A stretch of 64,000 nucleotides of DNA from Shewanella algae (GTDB lineage Bacteria > Pseudomonadota > Gammaproteobacteria > Enterobacterales > Shewanellaceae): assembly GCF_009183365.2 (NCBI RefSeq), contig NZ_CP068230.1, positions 4,121,001 to 4,185,000 of the forward strand, read 5' to 3'. Positions 27,001-36,461 of the stretch are shown piece by piece (positions within the stretch are counted from its first letter, which is position 1; each line of letters opens with the position of its first letter). A program made the position numbers and the translations under genes. Below the pieces are notes generated by a model. It did no database searches. It had not been told where the DNA came from and saw nothing but the letters and a program-made list of their open reading frames with translations.

Positions 27001-27037
27001 AAAGAGGCGTTGCCGGTCAATGCGGCAACGCCTCTTT
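27001..27037. terminator. Bidirectional intrinsic terminator
   Basis: A perfect 15-bp stem (AAAGAGGCGTTGCCG and its complement) with a 7-nt loop lies between two convergent genes. A-rich and T-rich flanks allow use from both sides. Confidence 0.93.
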
Positions 27038-27046
27038 AAGATAGTT

Positions 27047-27448
27047 TCAGCTGCCTTTGAGTGAGCGCAGGAACAAACCTATGCCACCTGTCAGCAATAC
27101 CAGGATCACCAAGAGATCAAAACTGCTCATGCTGCGCAGGCTAAAGTGAATGGTAGAGATCACCCCGAAGATCATCGCTGTGATAGAGCCAATCGCCAAT
27201 AACCAGCCAAGAATATTCTTGCCGTTATAGAAAATCATCCCAACCCCCAGAATAAAGGGCACCAGGATCATACCACCTGTGATCCCCCATTGGCTGCCAA
27301 ATGCGGGAACACCATACAAGCGGGTGCCCAGACCAAAGCTGCTGGATACCCTAATGGCGTTGAGCAGCATGTAACCACCACCACACATCATGATAAGGCC
27401 AATAAAAAATTGACCGACACCGCCGGAACTCCCTCCCGCTCCATTCAT
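27047..27448 (-). CDS. Small multi-pass membrane protein, unknown
   Basis: A 133-aa protein, glycine-rich at the N-terminus (MNGAGGSSGGVGQFF), with about four membrane helices. I placed the start at the second ATG, because AGGA lies 8 nt before it while the first ATG falls inside that AGGATG. It converges on the 903-aa pair and shares the terminator. No family recognised; it has about 80 nt between it and the BCCT gene behind it, but that gene ends in the same direction upstream of nothing relevant. Confidence 0.7.
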   Translation of the reverse strand: MNGAGGSSGGVGQFFIGLIMMCGGGYMLLNAIRVSSSFGLGTRLYGVPAFGSQWGITGGMILVPFILGVGMIFYNGKNILGWLLAIGSITAMIFGVISTIHFSLRSMSSFDLLVILVLLTGGIGLFLRSLKGS

Positions 27449-27529
27449 GTAAAACATCCTATATTCAATTGATTTATGCGGCGAAAATTCTAGCCGTTTT
27501 AGGCCCGGGCGGCAAACCGGGCCATAAGG

Positions 27530-29485
27530 TTACGAGTCGCGGCCGTTGAGGCGTTCAATAATCTGCGCCTTGGCTTCTTCCTGCGCCTGCTGCGCTTCCT
27601 CTTCCTGTTTCTGCCGCATTAGTTCGTTGAAGGTAATACGGGCAGCCTGAGCTTGCTCCGAGGCTTGCAGCTTACGTTCCTTCGCCGCCATGGCTTCATC
27701 TGTGAGGCGCTGCAACTCGGCAAGTGACTCATCGGGCGCATCCCCCAACTCCAGGTGCGACTCACTGCGGCTCAAGGCTTCACGGCGCAGCTGCTTTTTC
27801 AGCTCCCAGATGGCATCCAGGGCTTCACGCTCGGCGTCGGCGGCTTCAATGGCGCTGTCCCGCAATTGCTCAAACTTGGCCAGCGCCTGGCCTTCACGGC
27901 TCCAGGGATCGACCTCAGGCAGATCCGAAATATTAATCACGGGATCCTCGTAACCATCCTGATGACTCAGGTCCAACATGGCCGCCTTGACCCCGGACAT
28001 CATCAGCATCACGGCTATCACCAAGAGTGGCAAACCACCAACGATAGCCGCTGTCTGCAAGGTAGCGAGCCCACCCATAAACATCAGTACCGAAGGCATA
28101 AAAGACAGAGTAAAGGCCCAGAACAAGCGGTTCCAGCGCAGTGGTTCCTCGGTGACATTGTTTTGCACCACAGACGCCAGAATATAAGAGATGGAATCAA
28201 AGGTAGTAGCGGTAAAGATGATACACAGGAGGGTGAAAACAGCGATCACCAGATAGCTGAACGGCAACTGCTCCAATACGGCGAATATCGCCCTGGTCGC
28301 CCCTTGATCATTGAGGATCGCCACCACATCCAGCTCACCGGATAATTGCAACGACAAGCCGAAGTTACCCAAGATCATAAAGTACATGGCACAGCCCAGG
28401 GAGCCGAAGAAAATCGAGCCGGCCACCATCTGTTTGATGGTTCGACCGCGGGAGATCCGCGCCACAAACAGTCCCATGCTGGGGGCAAACACCAACCACC
28501 AGGCCCAATAGAAGATGGTCCAGTCCTGAGGGAAGTGGGTGTTCTCAAAGGTGCCCAAACCACCGAAAGGCTCGGCCCAGGTCGCCATGATAAAGAAGTT
28601 GCTCAGCATCCGCCCCAGAGAGTCCAGGCCGGTTTCCAGCATAAAGATGGTTGGACCGGCAAACAGAATAAATGCCAGCAGCGCCAGCGCACCCCAGAAG
28701 TTGATATTACTCAGCACCTTAATGCCTTCATCCATCCCCTTGTAGGAGGAATAGGCAAACAGCGCTGTACACAAAAGTAATACGGCTATCTGACTGCCTG
28801 TGGTCGATGGCAGATCAAACAGGTAACTCAGGCCTTCGTTGATCAGTGGCGCCGCCAACCCCAAAGTGGTAGCCGCCCCACCGAGCAGACCGAAGATAAA
28901 CAATATATCGATAAACTTGCCGAGCTTACCGTGACTGCGGCCTTCACCTATGACTGGCATCAAGGCCGCCGACACCTTGAGCACTGGTTGCCTGCGAACA
29001 TAAAAGAAGTAAGCGATGGGGATGGCCGGGATCAAATAGATGCTCCAGGCGATGGGCCCCCAGTGGAATATGCCGTAAGTGGCTGCCCAGCGCACGGCTT
29101 CTTCACTGCCGGCTTGAAGCTGGAACGGCGGGTGTTGATAGTAATAGGCCCACTCAATCGTGCCCCAATAGAGGATGCTGGCGCCTATACCGCCGCAAAA
29201 CAGCATTGCCGCCCAGGAAGCTGTGGCAAACTCAGGTTTTTCATCGGCATCGCCGAGCTTGATCTGGCCGATATCCGAGAAGATGATATAAATCATAAAG
29301 AAGAATGCCGCCAAGCCGAGCGACAGGTAAGCAAAACCCAACTTATCCGTCATAAACGCCTTGGCAACGGCTATCCATTCGGCGCCTTCTGCAGGAAATA
29401 GAGCCAGCGGGATCACCACCGCAAGCAGCAAGCCCAGGGCGCCAAAGAAAGTGGTTTTATCTATGAGTTCGAAGTGTTTTTTCAT
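27530..29485 (-). CDS. BCCT-family transporter (betaine/choline/carnitine type)
   Basis: A 651-aa transporter with 12 predicted helices. The family signature is present as WTIFYWAWWLVFAPSMGLFVARISRGRTI-like sequence at the start of helix 8, and the substrate-site region reads GGIGASILYWGTIEWAYYY. Residues about 530-651 form a long Glu/Gln/Ala-rich cytoplasmic tail with coiled-coil character, longer than in the basic BetP/CaiT type and possibly an osmosensing domain. Substrates of the family are quaternary ammonium or related compounds; which one is unclear. I chose the ATG at 29485 (MKKHFELIDKTTFFGA) because the upstream extension has no membrane or family features. Confidence 0.9.
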   Translation of the reverse strand: MKKHFELIDKTTFFGALGLLLAVVIPLALFPAEGAEWIAVAKAFMTDKLGFAYLSLGLAAFFFMIYIIFSDIGQIKLGDADEKPEFATASWAAMLFCGGIGASILYWGTIEWAYYYQHPPFQLQAGSEEAVRWAATYGIFHWGPIAWSIYLIPAIPIAYFFYVRRQPVLKVSAALMPVIGEGRSHGKLGKFIDILFIFGLLGGAATTLGLAAPLINEGLSYLFDLPSTTGSQIAVLLLCTALFAYSSYKGMDEGIKVLSNINFWGALALLAFILFAGPTIFMLETGLDSLGRMLSNFFIMATWAEPFGGLGTFENTHFPQDWTIFYWAWWLVFAPSMGLFVARISRGRTIKQMVAGSIFFGSLGCAMYFMILGNFGLSLQLSGELDVVAILNDQGATRAIFAVLEQLPFSYLVIAVFTLLCIIFTATTFDSISYILASVVQNNVTEEPLRWNRLFWAFTLSFMPSVLMFMGGLATLQTAAIVGGLPLLVIAVMLMMSGVKAAMLDLSHQDGYEDPVINISDLPEVDPWSREGQALAKFEQLRDSAIEAADAEREALDAIWELKKQLRREALSRSESHLELGDAPDESLAELQRLTDEAMAAKERKLQASEQAQAARITFNELMRQKQEEEAQQAQEEAKAQIIERLNGRDS

Positions 29486-29847
29486 ATTTTTGCTCTTCTG
29501 TTCGTCCCCGTTCGGGAGCTGGGGCCGCTGCTGGACCCATGCCGGATAAAATAGGCGCAAGTGGCCATTCAGTCGATTATCTTTATCCGGAAAACGTACG
29601 AAAAGTGACGTAAATCAATAGGATGTTACATGATGAGATGTTTGTGTCCAGCTTGTATGAATTGCTGAATCGCTCAGTCGTTGCTGATTAAAGCGCCTAA
29701 GACCATAAGGATTTATGCTCTTGATTGCAAGTTTGCCCAGTCTGGGAGGTGTCATTCATAAAAGCCAAGGGGCCCACAGTCACAGGGGCCCCCATACAGA
29801 CAAAGTACCAACAACCGGCAGAATCCGGCTGTCAGTCTGCCGCTTCG
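29486..29847. other. Intergenic region upstream of BCCT gene, downstream of paralogue operon
   Basis: This 362-nt stretch should hold the BCCT promoter. At 29769-29792 the inverted repeat GGGGCCC / GGGCCCC, followed on the minus strand by TTGGCTTTT, may end the upstream operon. Nothing else stands out. Confidence 0.5.
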
Positions 29848-30879
29848 CTACTGCTTCAGCTTCATCCAGGCCGCCTGGGTTTCACGACTGCTTCTTGGGT
29901 CCTTTGGCACCAGCCAAAGCAGCATCATATTCAGCAGTGAAGTCGAGAGCATAGCTCCCCAAAGCAGCATGAGAGAGTGTGTGATAAGGATATAACTGGC
30001 GTAGGAGTCCATAAAGGACAGGGCCAGACTGATCACCACACCGCTCCCGGGTAATAACAGTAGAGTAATAAACAGCATCAAACATACCGTCTTGGCGACT
30101 GACCACCCCAGATTACGAGCCCTGCGACTGATAATCCTGTAGCCGAAATAGAGGCTGGGCAGTAACCAAAACATGATGAGCGTCCCTGTCCCCTGCCCTT
30201 CAAGCCGCAGCAGAGACCGCAACGCAAAAGAAGGGGAACCGGAAGTTTGCACCATAAAGATTAGACATCCGAGAAACAATCCGTTGCAGATCCCCAGTAT
30301 CATGCTGCTGCGAAAGAAAGCCAACGCCGGCGTCTGACGATCGGGATCGCACCCCTTACGATGAGCCAGTAAAGGGTGTTCCGGTTCAACTTTTACCAAG
30401 GGAGGACGAAACAGGTAAATCAATAACTGCGCCACCAGCCAAACAACAGCGCAGCCCAAGGCAAACATCAAGCCAAGCCAAGGCATAGTCTTGTCAAACT
30501 GGATCATGCTCAGTAGCGTTGGATAAGAGAAGCCGAACAGGATGTTCACCAATGCCAGAGGCACACCTCCCAAATACCCGAACGCCCGTCGACCAATAGC
30601 AATATGCGCTGCCAGCAACCCCGCACCTATGCTGAGTTGTAGCCCTGTTGCCAAGATAGCCAACAGTGAAATAAAGAAGTCGACCTCTTGGATTGCCAGC
30701 AGCAGTGAAGGTGAGAACATGTACACCAGTTGCCACTGATAATGGATAGCCAGTATGGGCAGCAGCGCAATAAAATAGCGACTCCGGTCGCGGGCTTTTT
30801 CCGCCCCGCCAAACTCTGGCTGAACAAAGAGATCGCTAATCACCCTCGCCATGCTGTTGGCCGATTGTCTCAATCCCAT
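29848..30879 (-). CDS. Multi-pass membrane protein at the end of the paralogue operon
   Basis: A 343-aa integral membrane protein with about nine to ten predicted helices and Arg-rich cytoplasmic loops. Its ATG lies 10 nt before the end of the 554-aa gene upstream, so translation is coupled and the two products are probably made together. A second in-frame ATG (MARVISDLF) at 30852 is an alternative start. I recognise no transporter signature. It could be the membrane component on which the five paralogous soluble proteins act, but that is inference from operon structure. Confidence 0.75.
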   Translation of the reverse strand: MGLRQSANSMARVISDLFVQPEFGGAEKARDRSRYFIALLPILAIHYQWQLVYMFSPSLLLAIQEVDFFISLLAILATGLQLSIGAGLLAAHIAIGRRAFGYLGGVPLALVNILFGFSYPTLLSMIQFDKTMPWLGLMFALGCAVVWLVAQLLIYLFRPPLVKVEPEHPLLAHRKGCDPDRQTPALAFFRSSMILGICNGLFLGCLIFMVQTSGSPSFALRSLLRLEGQGTGTLIMFWLLPSLYFGYRIISRRARNLGWSVAKTVCLMLFITLLLLPGSGVVISLALSFMDSYASYILITHSLMLLWGAMLSTSLLNMMLLWLVPKDPRSSRETQAAWMKLKQ

Positions 30880-32534
30880 ACCTCATCCTCCTCGGTATCA
30901 GAGTGCAAGCTCAAAAATGCTTGCCATTCAGGGCTGTTGCCATGGCGCAGACTCAATTGATACAAGGCATCGCCTTCACCACCAAAGAAGTTTTCATGGT
31001 CAACATCCAGTGCATTGCCGTATTCGGTAATAAGAGGCAGGTACTGCACATCCTGTAATCCCAACTGCAAGGCACAACTGGCCAGCGGCGTCCCCCAGTT
31101 GGCGCCATCACATTGATCACTGCCGTCAAAACCGCGGCAAAACTGCTGCAGAATTTGCGCCATCAGCGGCAAGGCTTCGGCATGACAGGCTGAACGTTGG
31201 AAAAAACTGGCCTCATCCCATTGCTGTTTGCCATCGGTAAACCTAAAGGCCAAGGTCTTCCCGTGCAAAAGCTTGCTGCAATCCTGAGTCCGTGACTGCA
31301 GTTGGCGCAGCGCGTCGAGTTGGCCTTCGGTACTTTCGAGATCGGCAACCTTTATCAGCGTATGTCCAAAGCATTGCAGCGCCTGGCGCTGCGCCTCACT
31401 CAGCCTCCAGTTGTGCTGCCAGTGACAGGACTCCAGGGATAACGGGATAGGGCTGCCTTGCCACTGTGCAGGCTCAGGGAAAGGGCAGCGCAGCAGTTCT
31501 TCGCGATCCGAGAAGATCAACTCTGTACCTACATGCAGCAGTTGCCCCTTTGCCAAGAGGGTCAAAGGCGGCGTTTGCGGATCCAATGCCAACCTGACCA
31601 CCAAACCATCAGACCAACTCAGCCACAGCCCATCGGCCTGCCAGATAGAAGTATCCAACTGTTCGAGATGGAAAAGCGCATCCTCTTCGTCTTCACAAAG
31701 CCGCACAACTCCGGCCTCCGAGCGCTCACCATTGTCGAGATTGAGCCATTCAACTCCAATGACAACACCCGCATCTGTCTCTCGAATCACTGGGATGGCC
31801 GCCAGGGCTCGTTGCGGACAAACCGCAATCGCCCCAGGTTCAGGGTCCCATTCAAGCACTGAATCGTCCAGGGGAAATACCTTGAACTTCACCCCTTCTC
31901 CCTGGATATCAATACGAACCATGTAGTGCAGTTCTTCGTCTTCATCTATGACATGCATAAGCAGGCCGTTGTCCGGCCCGGCATAAAGACGTTGATTGAG
32001 ATTGGTGTTATTCAAACAAAAGTAAGGCCCATCTTCATCCAGATAGTCATAACCACCGCCAAAACAATCTTCATCATACAGCTGGGCTGAAATCTCGCTG
32101 ACAGCGCCAACTTCAGGAATAAGAGGCAGGCGTTGCAAGGTTAAGTCCGTATCCTTGTCCATCTCATAAAACAGCACCAGCAAGGCATCACCATCACTGT
32201 TGACAACACCCTGGACACTACCAAATTTGCTTTGATAATCATGCAGTAAACGGCATTGCTGCTGCGCGGGATCGTACAGATAGAAAGCGCCAAATTGGTT
32301 GCCAAAAACACAGACGCCATCCCGGGTTTGCCCTTTCAGGGTCACGAGTCCCTTGGATGAACTCAACTCGGCAGCCCAAAGCAGTTCGGTGCCACCTTCA
32401 TCGAACGGACGCATCTGTAATAGATGGAGAACCGGGCCACCTATATCAGACTTTACTTTCAGCAACCTGGGCCCCAATTCGCTGGCCCGGGCGTATCTCT
32501 CTGGATACGGGGCAAAATCCAAAATCTCAATCAC
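30870..32534 (-). CDS. Paralogue family protein, member 5 (554 aa)
   Basis: A 554-aa soluble protein, fifth in the minus-strand operon, starting at GTG with AAAGGG upstream. The N-terminal two thirds are beta-rich with repeated turns such as SDGDALLVL and SDGLVVRLAL, suggesting a propeller-like fold. The last about 110 residues carry the family module: WDEASFF, then LASCALQLG, YLPLITEYGNALDVDHENFF. It is the most diverged member and lacks the first signature VGDGKLIYID seen in members 3 and 4. No catalytic motif is visible. Function unknown. Confidence 0.75.
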   Translation of the reverse strand: MIEILDFAPYPERYARASELGPRLLKVKSDIGGPVLHLLQMRPFDEGGTELLWAAELSSSKGLVTLKGQTRDGVCVFGNQFGAFYLYDPAQQQCRLLHDYQSKFGSVQGVVNSDGDALLVLFYEMDKDTDLTLQRLPLIPEVGAVSEISAQLYDEDCFGGGYDYLDEDGPYFCLNNTNLNQRLYAGPDNGLLMHVIDEDEELHYMVRIDIQGEGVKFKVFPLDDSVLEWDPEPGAIAVCPQRALAAIPVIRETDAGVVIGVEWLNLDNGERSEAGVVRLCEDEEDALFHLEQLDTSIWQADGLWLSWSDGLVVRLALDPQTPPLTLLAKGQLLHVGTELIFSDREELLRCPFPEPAQWQGSPIPLSLESCHWQHNWRLSEAQRQALQCFGHTLIKVADLESTEGQLDALRQLQSRTQDCSKLLHGKTLAFRFTDGKQQWDEASFFQRSACHAEALPLMAQILQQFCRGFDGSDQCDGANWGTPLASCALQLGLQDVQYLPLITEYGNALDVDHENFFGGEGDALYQLSLRHGNSPEWQAFLSLHSDTEEDEVWD

Positions 32535-32583
32535 AAAACAACCCTTTGTTATTTATGATAATTACCTTTGGTTAATCATCATT

Positions 32584-34491
32584 TCATTGATAATCGTCTT
32601 CATCCTGACGGCTCATTTCATATGGCAAGCGGCGGTTAAAGTCCTCGCCATCAGGGGTATCGGCATACTTGCCGAGCAAGGTATCCAGATTGCCATCCTG
32701 TTGGAAAAACAGCTCATGATCGACATCGATACAGTTGAGGTATTGGGCCACCAGCGGCAGATATTGGCTGCCGGCCAATCCCAATTGCAACGCACAGTCG
32801 GCCAGCGCCGGCTTGCTGATGTGTGGATCGCTGTAACAGTAATGGAGCCGCTCATTGGCAATGAATAGCCCCAGCAGACGCGCCATATAGTTCCGGCCTT
32901 CCAATTGGAGGGCCACAGCCTCAAAGAAGCGCGCCTCATCCCAGCTTTCGTCGGCATCATAAAAACCGAGGCGCAAGTCTTTACCCGACTTGAGCGATTC
33001 AAAATCTGTCAATGCCCGCAGCACCAGCTTGTCCAAGGCCTCAAGCCTCGCACTCGCTGACTGCAGATCCCTGACTTCGATTCGCGAAAAACCGAGCAAA
33101 GGGGGAACTGTATCCTGCACCTGGGCCTGGGCATGGAAGCTGCTCCATTCTGTCTGCTGTAATTGCACAGCAAAGCTCGCCTCCATGGCGGCGGGCGCTT
33201 GGTTCATCTGGCTGGCCAGATCCAAAGTGGGGTTGGGATTGACGCGCCACAGATAATGCCAGTCGGTCAGCAAAGCTCCCTTGCTGAGGAGCTTCATGCC
33301 CTCCTCGTCGTATAAGTCATCTTCGCCATCCGGGAGATACAGGGGTGAGCGCCACTGCCCGTCCAGAGAAACCTTGCGGGTCGCGCCGCCATGCCAGCCA
33401 AGCCAAAGCGCCGCTTCGTCATTGCAGTAGGCAATATCATCCAGCTGTAGCCAGAAACGCCCCTGTGCCTCTTGCCAGTCGAGATTGTCGACATCGGCCG
33501 GGGCCAACAGCATGTCGGCGTCATCGGCCAGTTGCTCACGGGTAAATTGACGCACGCAAAAACGGCCTATCTCGCGGCCAAGGCGCAAGTCGATGCGCTG
33601 CAACTGATACGCCAGCGCCTCTGTTTCAGTATCCTGCGCCCAGCTCAACTCCATGGCCGGCAGGGTAAGCTCACCGCGCTCACTGTCCAGCGCCAGGGCA
33701 CACTCCCAGAGCGCTTCATTCCCCGGCGGATTGGGCAGAGACATGGCCGCCACCTGCAAGGGCTCGGAATAACGGCCCTGCCATTGAACTTGGTTAATGC
33801 TACTACCTACGGGGTCACTGCCCACGAGGTTACTACCCACCAGATCATTGCCCACAAGATCATTGCCGACGACAGCCATGGGGTCCAGCCGCAGCAAAAA
33901 CTGCCAGGCCTGGGGCCGACGACGCCTACTGCGGTGACAATGCAGGATCAAGCTGTTATCCGGCCCGGCATAGAGGCGATCGGTAAAACTCAGCCCCATA
34001 CTGTCCGGCAGTCCGGTCTCATCGACCTCGGCCCAAGGGCTGCCCTGATTATTCACCTCATCATTCAGCTGCATGGCAGCCGAGGGCGAGAGATCCCTGT
34101 CCTCCAACCAGTACCAGAGCGTTAAGTCATAACAGCAGCGCCGGTCATTTTCGCCCAGTGATGCCAGGGTTCGGCCATCACTCAATACCGCGACTTTGAG
34201 ATATTCCATCCCGGTATGAGCCAAAAACTCCTGCTGACGACGCGCCAGATCCACCAAGTAGATACAGCCCTGCTGATCCCAGATAACGCAGCTCTGCTCA
34301 CGCCCCGGCACCCCATGGAAACAGCCACTGACTTGCATAGTGCCCTCGGCCATGGGAAAGTCTGTGCTCCAGACGAGCCGATAACCCGAGCCTGTATCTG
34401 CCGCTTCATAGAGATACAGGCAAGGGCAGCCATTGTCCGCATCGATGTAGATGAGTTTCCCGTCGCCAACCGGCGAGCATGTGAATGACAT
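32584..34491 (-). CDS. Paralogue family protein, member 4 (635 aa)
   Basis: A 635-aa soluble protein, very close to member 3 over long blocks (GDGKLIYID, CPCLYLYEAAD, SGCFHGVPGREQSCVIWDQQ), with identical nucleotide stretches around 33340-33470 and 35335-35470 that point to recent exchange. The N-terminal part looks beta-propeller-like; the C-terminal module reads LRLGFYDADESWDEARFFEA, LADCALQLG, YLPLVAQYLNCIDVDHELFF. It contains a five-unit VGxxx repeat absent from member 3. A GAGGAAAT precedes the ATG. Function unknown. Confidence 0.78.
   Translation of the reverse strand: MSFTCSPVGDGKLIYIDADNGCPCLYLYEAADTGSGYRLVWSTDFPMAEGTMQVSGCFHGVPGREQSCVIWDQQGCIYLVDLARRQQEFLAHTGMEYLKVAVLSDGRTLASLGENDRRCCYDLTLWYWLEDRDLSPSAAMQLNDEVNNQGSPWAEVDETGLPDSMGLSFTDRLYAGPDNSLILHCHRSRRRRPQAWQFLLRLDPMAVVGNDLVGNDLVGSNLVGSDPVGSSINQVQWQGRYSEPLQVAAMSLPNPPGNEALWECALALDSERGELTLPAMELSWAQDTETEALAYQLQRIDLRLGREIGRFCVRQFTREQLADDADMLLAPADVDNLDWQEAQGRFWLQLDDIAYCNDEAALWLGWHGGATRKVSLDGQWRSPLYLPDGEDDLYDEEGMKLLSKGALLTDWHYLWRVNPNPTLDLASQMNQAPAAMEASFAVQLQQTEWSSFHAQAQVQDTVPPLLGFSRIEVRDLQSASARLEALDKLVLRALTDFESLKSGKDLRLGFYDADESWDEARFFEAVALQLEGRNYMARLLGLFIANERLHYCYSDPHISKPALADCALQLGLAGSQYLPLVAQYLNCIDVDHELFFQQDGNLDTLLGKYADTPDGEDFNRRLPYEMSRQDEDDYQ
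33796..33870. repeat. In-frame 15-nt tandem repeat, five units
   Basis: Five 15-nt units encode VGNDL, VGNDL, VGSNL, VGSDP and VGSSI in member 4. Member 3 has VGSDL only once at this place, so the array expanded after duplication and may vary in number between strains. Confidence 0.85.
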
Positions 34492-34583
34492 ATTTCCTCG
34501 TTCTTCAGATCATAGGGCTCTGGCTTTAAGCTGGGGCGATACACTTGAGACAGAGCCACACAAAGCGTGTTGTTGCATTGAAC

Positions 34584-36431
34584 TCAGTCCAGATAAGCCC
34601 CATCCTCGAGGCGAAGCTCGGCAGGTAAGAGGTCGTAAAACTGCTTACCCTCCAGGGTATCGGCATACTTCTCCAGCAAGTCCTGCAAATGGCCGTCCTG
34701 CTGGAAAAACAACTCATGATCCAGATCGATACACTTAAGGTAGCGCGCCACCATAGGCAAAAATCGACTGTGACTCAAACCCAGTTGCAACGCACAATCT
34801 GCCAGCGCCGGCTTACCCAGTGCCGGGTCACTAAAGCAGTTGTGGCATGATTTGTCGCGTATGAATGAGAGCAGCAACTGCAACATCAGATTCCAGGCCG
34901 GCTCCTGAGTCACGACGGCTTTAAAAAATTGCGCTTCATCCCAGCTCTCATCGGCATCATAAAATCCAAAGCGCAGGTCTTGGCCTGATTTGAGAGATTC
35001 ATAACCACGCAAGGTCTCGCTCATCAAGGTCGTCAGAGCCTCGAGTCTGGCACTCTCGGATTGCAGATTGCTGACCTCAATCCGTTTATATCCAAGTAGA
35101 GGGGGGATCTCCTGCGGTTCTGCAGTTGCACTATTTAAGCTGCGCCAGTATTCGCTGCTTGTAGCAATGTCGCAGCTTGCTTCCATGGCAGCCGGTTCAG
35201 TATCTAGCTGGCTGGCCGCATCCAAGGCTGGATTGGGGTTGAAACTCCACAGATACTCCCAGTCGGTCAGCAAAGCGCCACTGCCGAGCAGATTCATTTC
35301 ATCAGCATGGTATAAATCACGCTTGCCATCGGGGAGATAAAGGGGCGAGCGCCACTGCCCGTCCAGAGAAACCTTGCGGGTCGCGCCGCCATGCCAGCCA
35401 AGCCAAAGCGCCGCTTCGTCATTGCAGTAGGCAATATCATCCAGCTGTAGCCAGAAACGCCCCTGCGCCTTTTGCCAGGCCAAATTGTCTAAATCGGCCG
35501 GGCCCAACAGCATGTCGGCATCGCCGGCCAGTTGCTCGTGGGTATAATGACGCACACAAAAACGCCCTATCTCGCGGCCAAAGCGCAAGTCGATACGCTG
35601 CAACTGATACGCCAGCGCCTCGGTTTCAGTATCCTGCGCCCGGCTTAACGTCATTGCCGGCAGGATAAGCTCACCGCGCTCACTGTCCAGAGCCAGGGCA
35701 CACTCCCAGAGTGCCTCGTTTCCTGGCGGAGTGGGCAGAGGCATGGCCGATAATTGCAAGAGTTCGGGATAACTTCCCTGCCATTGAACTTGGCTAAGAT
35801 CACTGCCCACAACAGCCATGGGGTCCAACCGCAGCAGGAATTGCCAAGCCTCCACCTCATCGCGCTCACTGCGGTGACAGTGCAAGATCAAACTGTTATC
35901 CGGCCCGGCAAAGAGGCGATCGGTAAAACTCAGCCCCACTCTGTCCGGCAGTCCGGTCTCGTCGACCTCGGCCCAAGGGCCGCCCTGATTATCCACCTCA
36001 TGGTTGATACACTGAACGGCTGAGGGCACGGGAGCATCGCCATCCCGCCAGTGCCAGAGACAGACTTCGTAGCAATAGCTAGACTTATTTTCACCCAATA
36101 ATGCCAGGGTTCGGCCATCACTCAATACCACGACTTTTAGGTTTGCTATCCCAGTTTCGGCGAGTAGTTGCTGCTGCCGTTGCGCCAGGTCCACCAAATA
36201 GAGGCAGCCTTGCTGATCCCAGATAACGCAGCTCTGCTCACGCCCGGGTACTCCATGAAAACAGCCACTGACCTGCATAATACCCTCGGCCTTGGGAAAG
36301 TCTGTGCTCCAAATGAGTCGATAGCCAGAGCCACTGTCTGCCGCTTCATAGAGATACAGGCAAGGGCAGCCATTGTCCGGGTCAATATAGATGAGTTTAC
36401 CGTCGCCAACCGGCGAACTTGTGAATGACAT
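34584..36431 (-). CDS. Paralogue family protein, member 3 (615 aa)
   Basis: A 615-aa sister of member 4, with the same N-terminal signature (SPVGDGKLIYIDPDNGCPC), the same central block GGATRKVSLDGQWRSPLYLP and the same C-terminal module (LRFGFYDADESWDEAQFF, LADCALQLGLS, YLKCIDLDHELFF). Regions between these blocks are clearly diverged, so the pair is a mosaic. AAGGATGT precedes the ATG. No signal peptide, membrane helix or catalytic motif is visible. Confidence 0.78.
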   Translation of the reverse strand: MSFTSSPVGDGKLIYIDPDNGCPCLYLYEAADSGSGYRLIWSTDFPKAEGIMQVSGCFHGVPGREQSCVIWDQQGCLYLVDLAQRQQQLLAETGIANLKVVVLSDGRTLALLGENKSSYCYEVCLWHWRDGDAPVPSAVQCINHEVDNQGGPWAEVDETGLPDRVGLSFTDRLFAGPDNSLILHCHRSERDEVEAWQFLLRLDPMAVVGSDLSQVQWQGSYPELLQLSAMPLPTPPGNEALWECALALDSERGELILPAMTLSRAQDTETEALAYQLQRIDLRFGREIGRFCVRHYTHEQLAGDADMLLGPADLDNLAWQKAQGRFWLQLDDIAYCNDEAALWLGWHGGATRKVSLDGQWRSPLYLPDGKRDLYHADEMNLLGSGALLTDWEYLWSFNPNPALDAASQLDTEPAAMEASCDIATSSEYWRSLNSATAEPQEIPPLLGYKRIEVSNLQSESARLEALTTLMSETLRGYESLKSGQDLRFGFYDADESWDEAQFFKAVVTQEPAWNLMLQLLLSFIRDKSCHNCFSDPALGKPALADCALQLGLSHSRFLPMVARYLKCIDLDHELFFQQDGHLQDLLEKYADTLEGKQFYDLLPAELRLEDGAYLD

Positions 36432-36461
36432 ACATCCTTATCCTTTTCTCATAAATGACAG

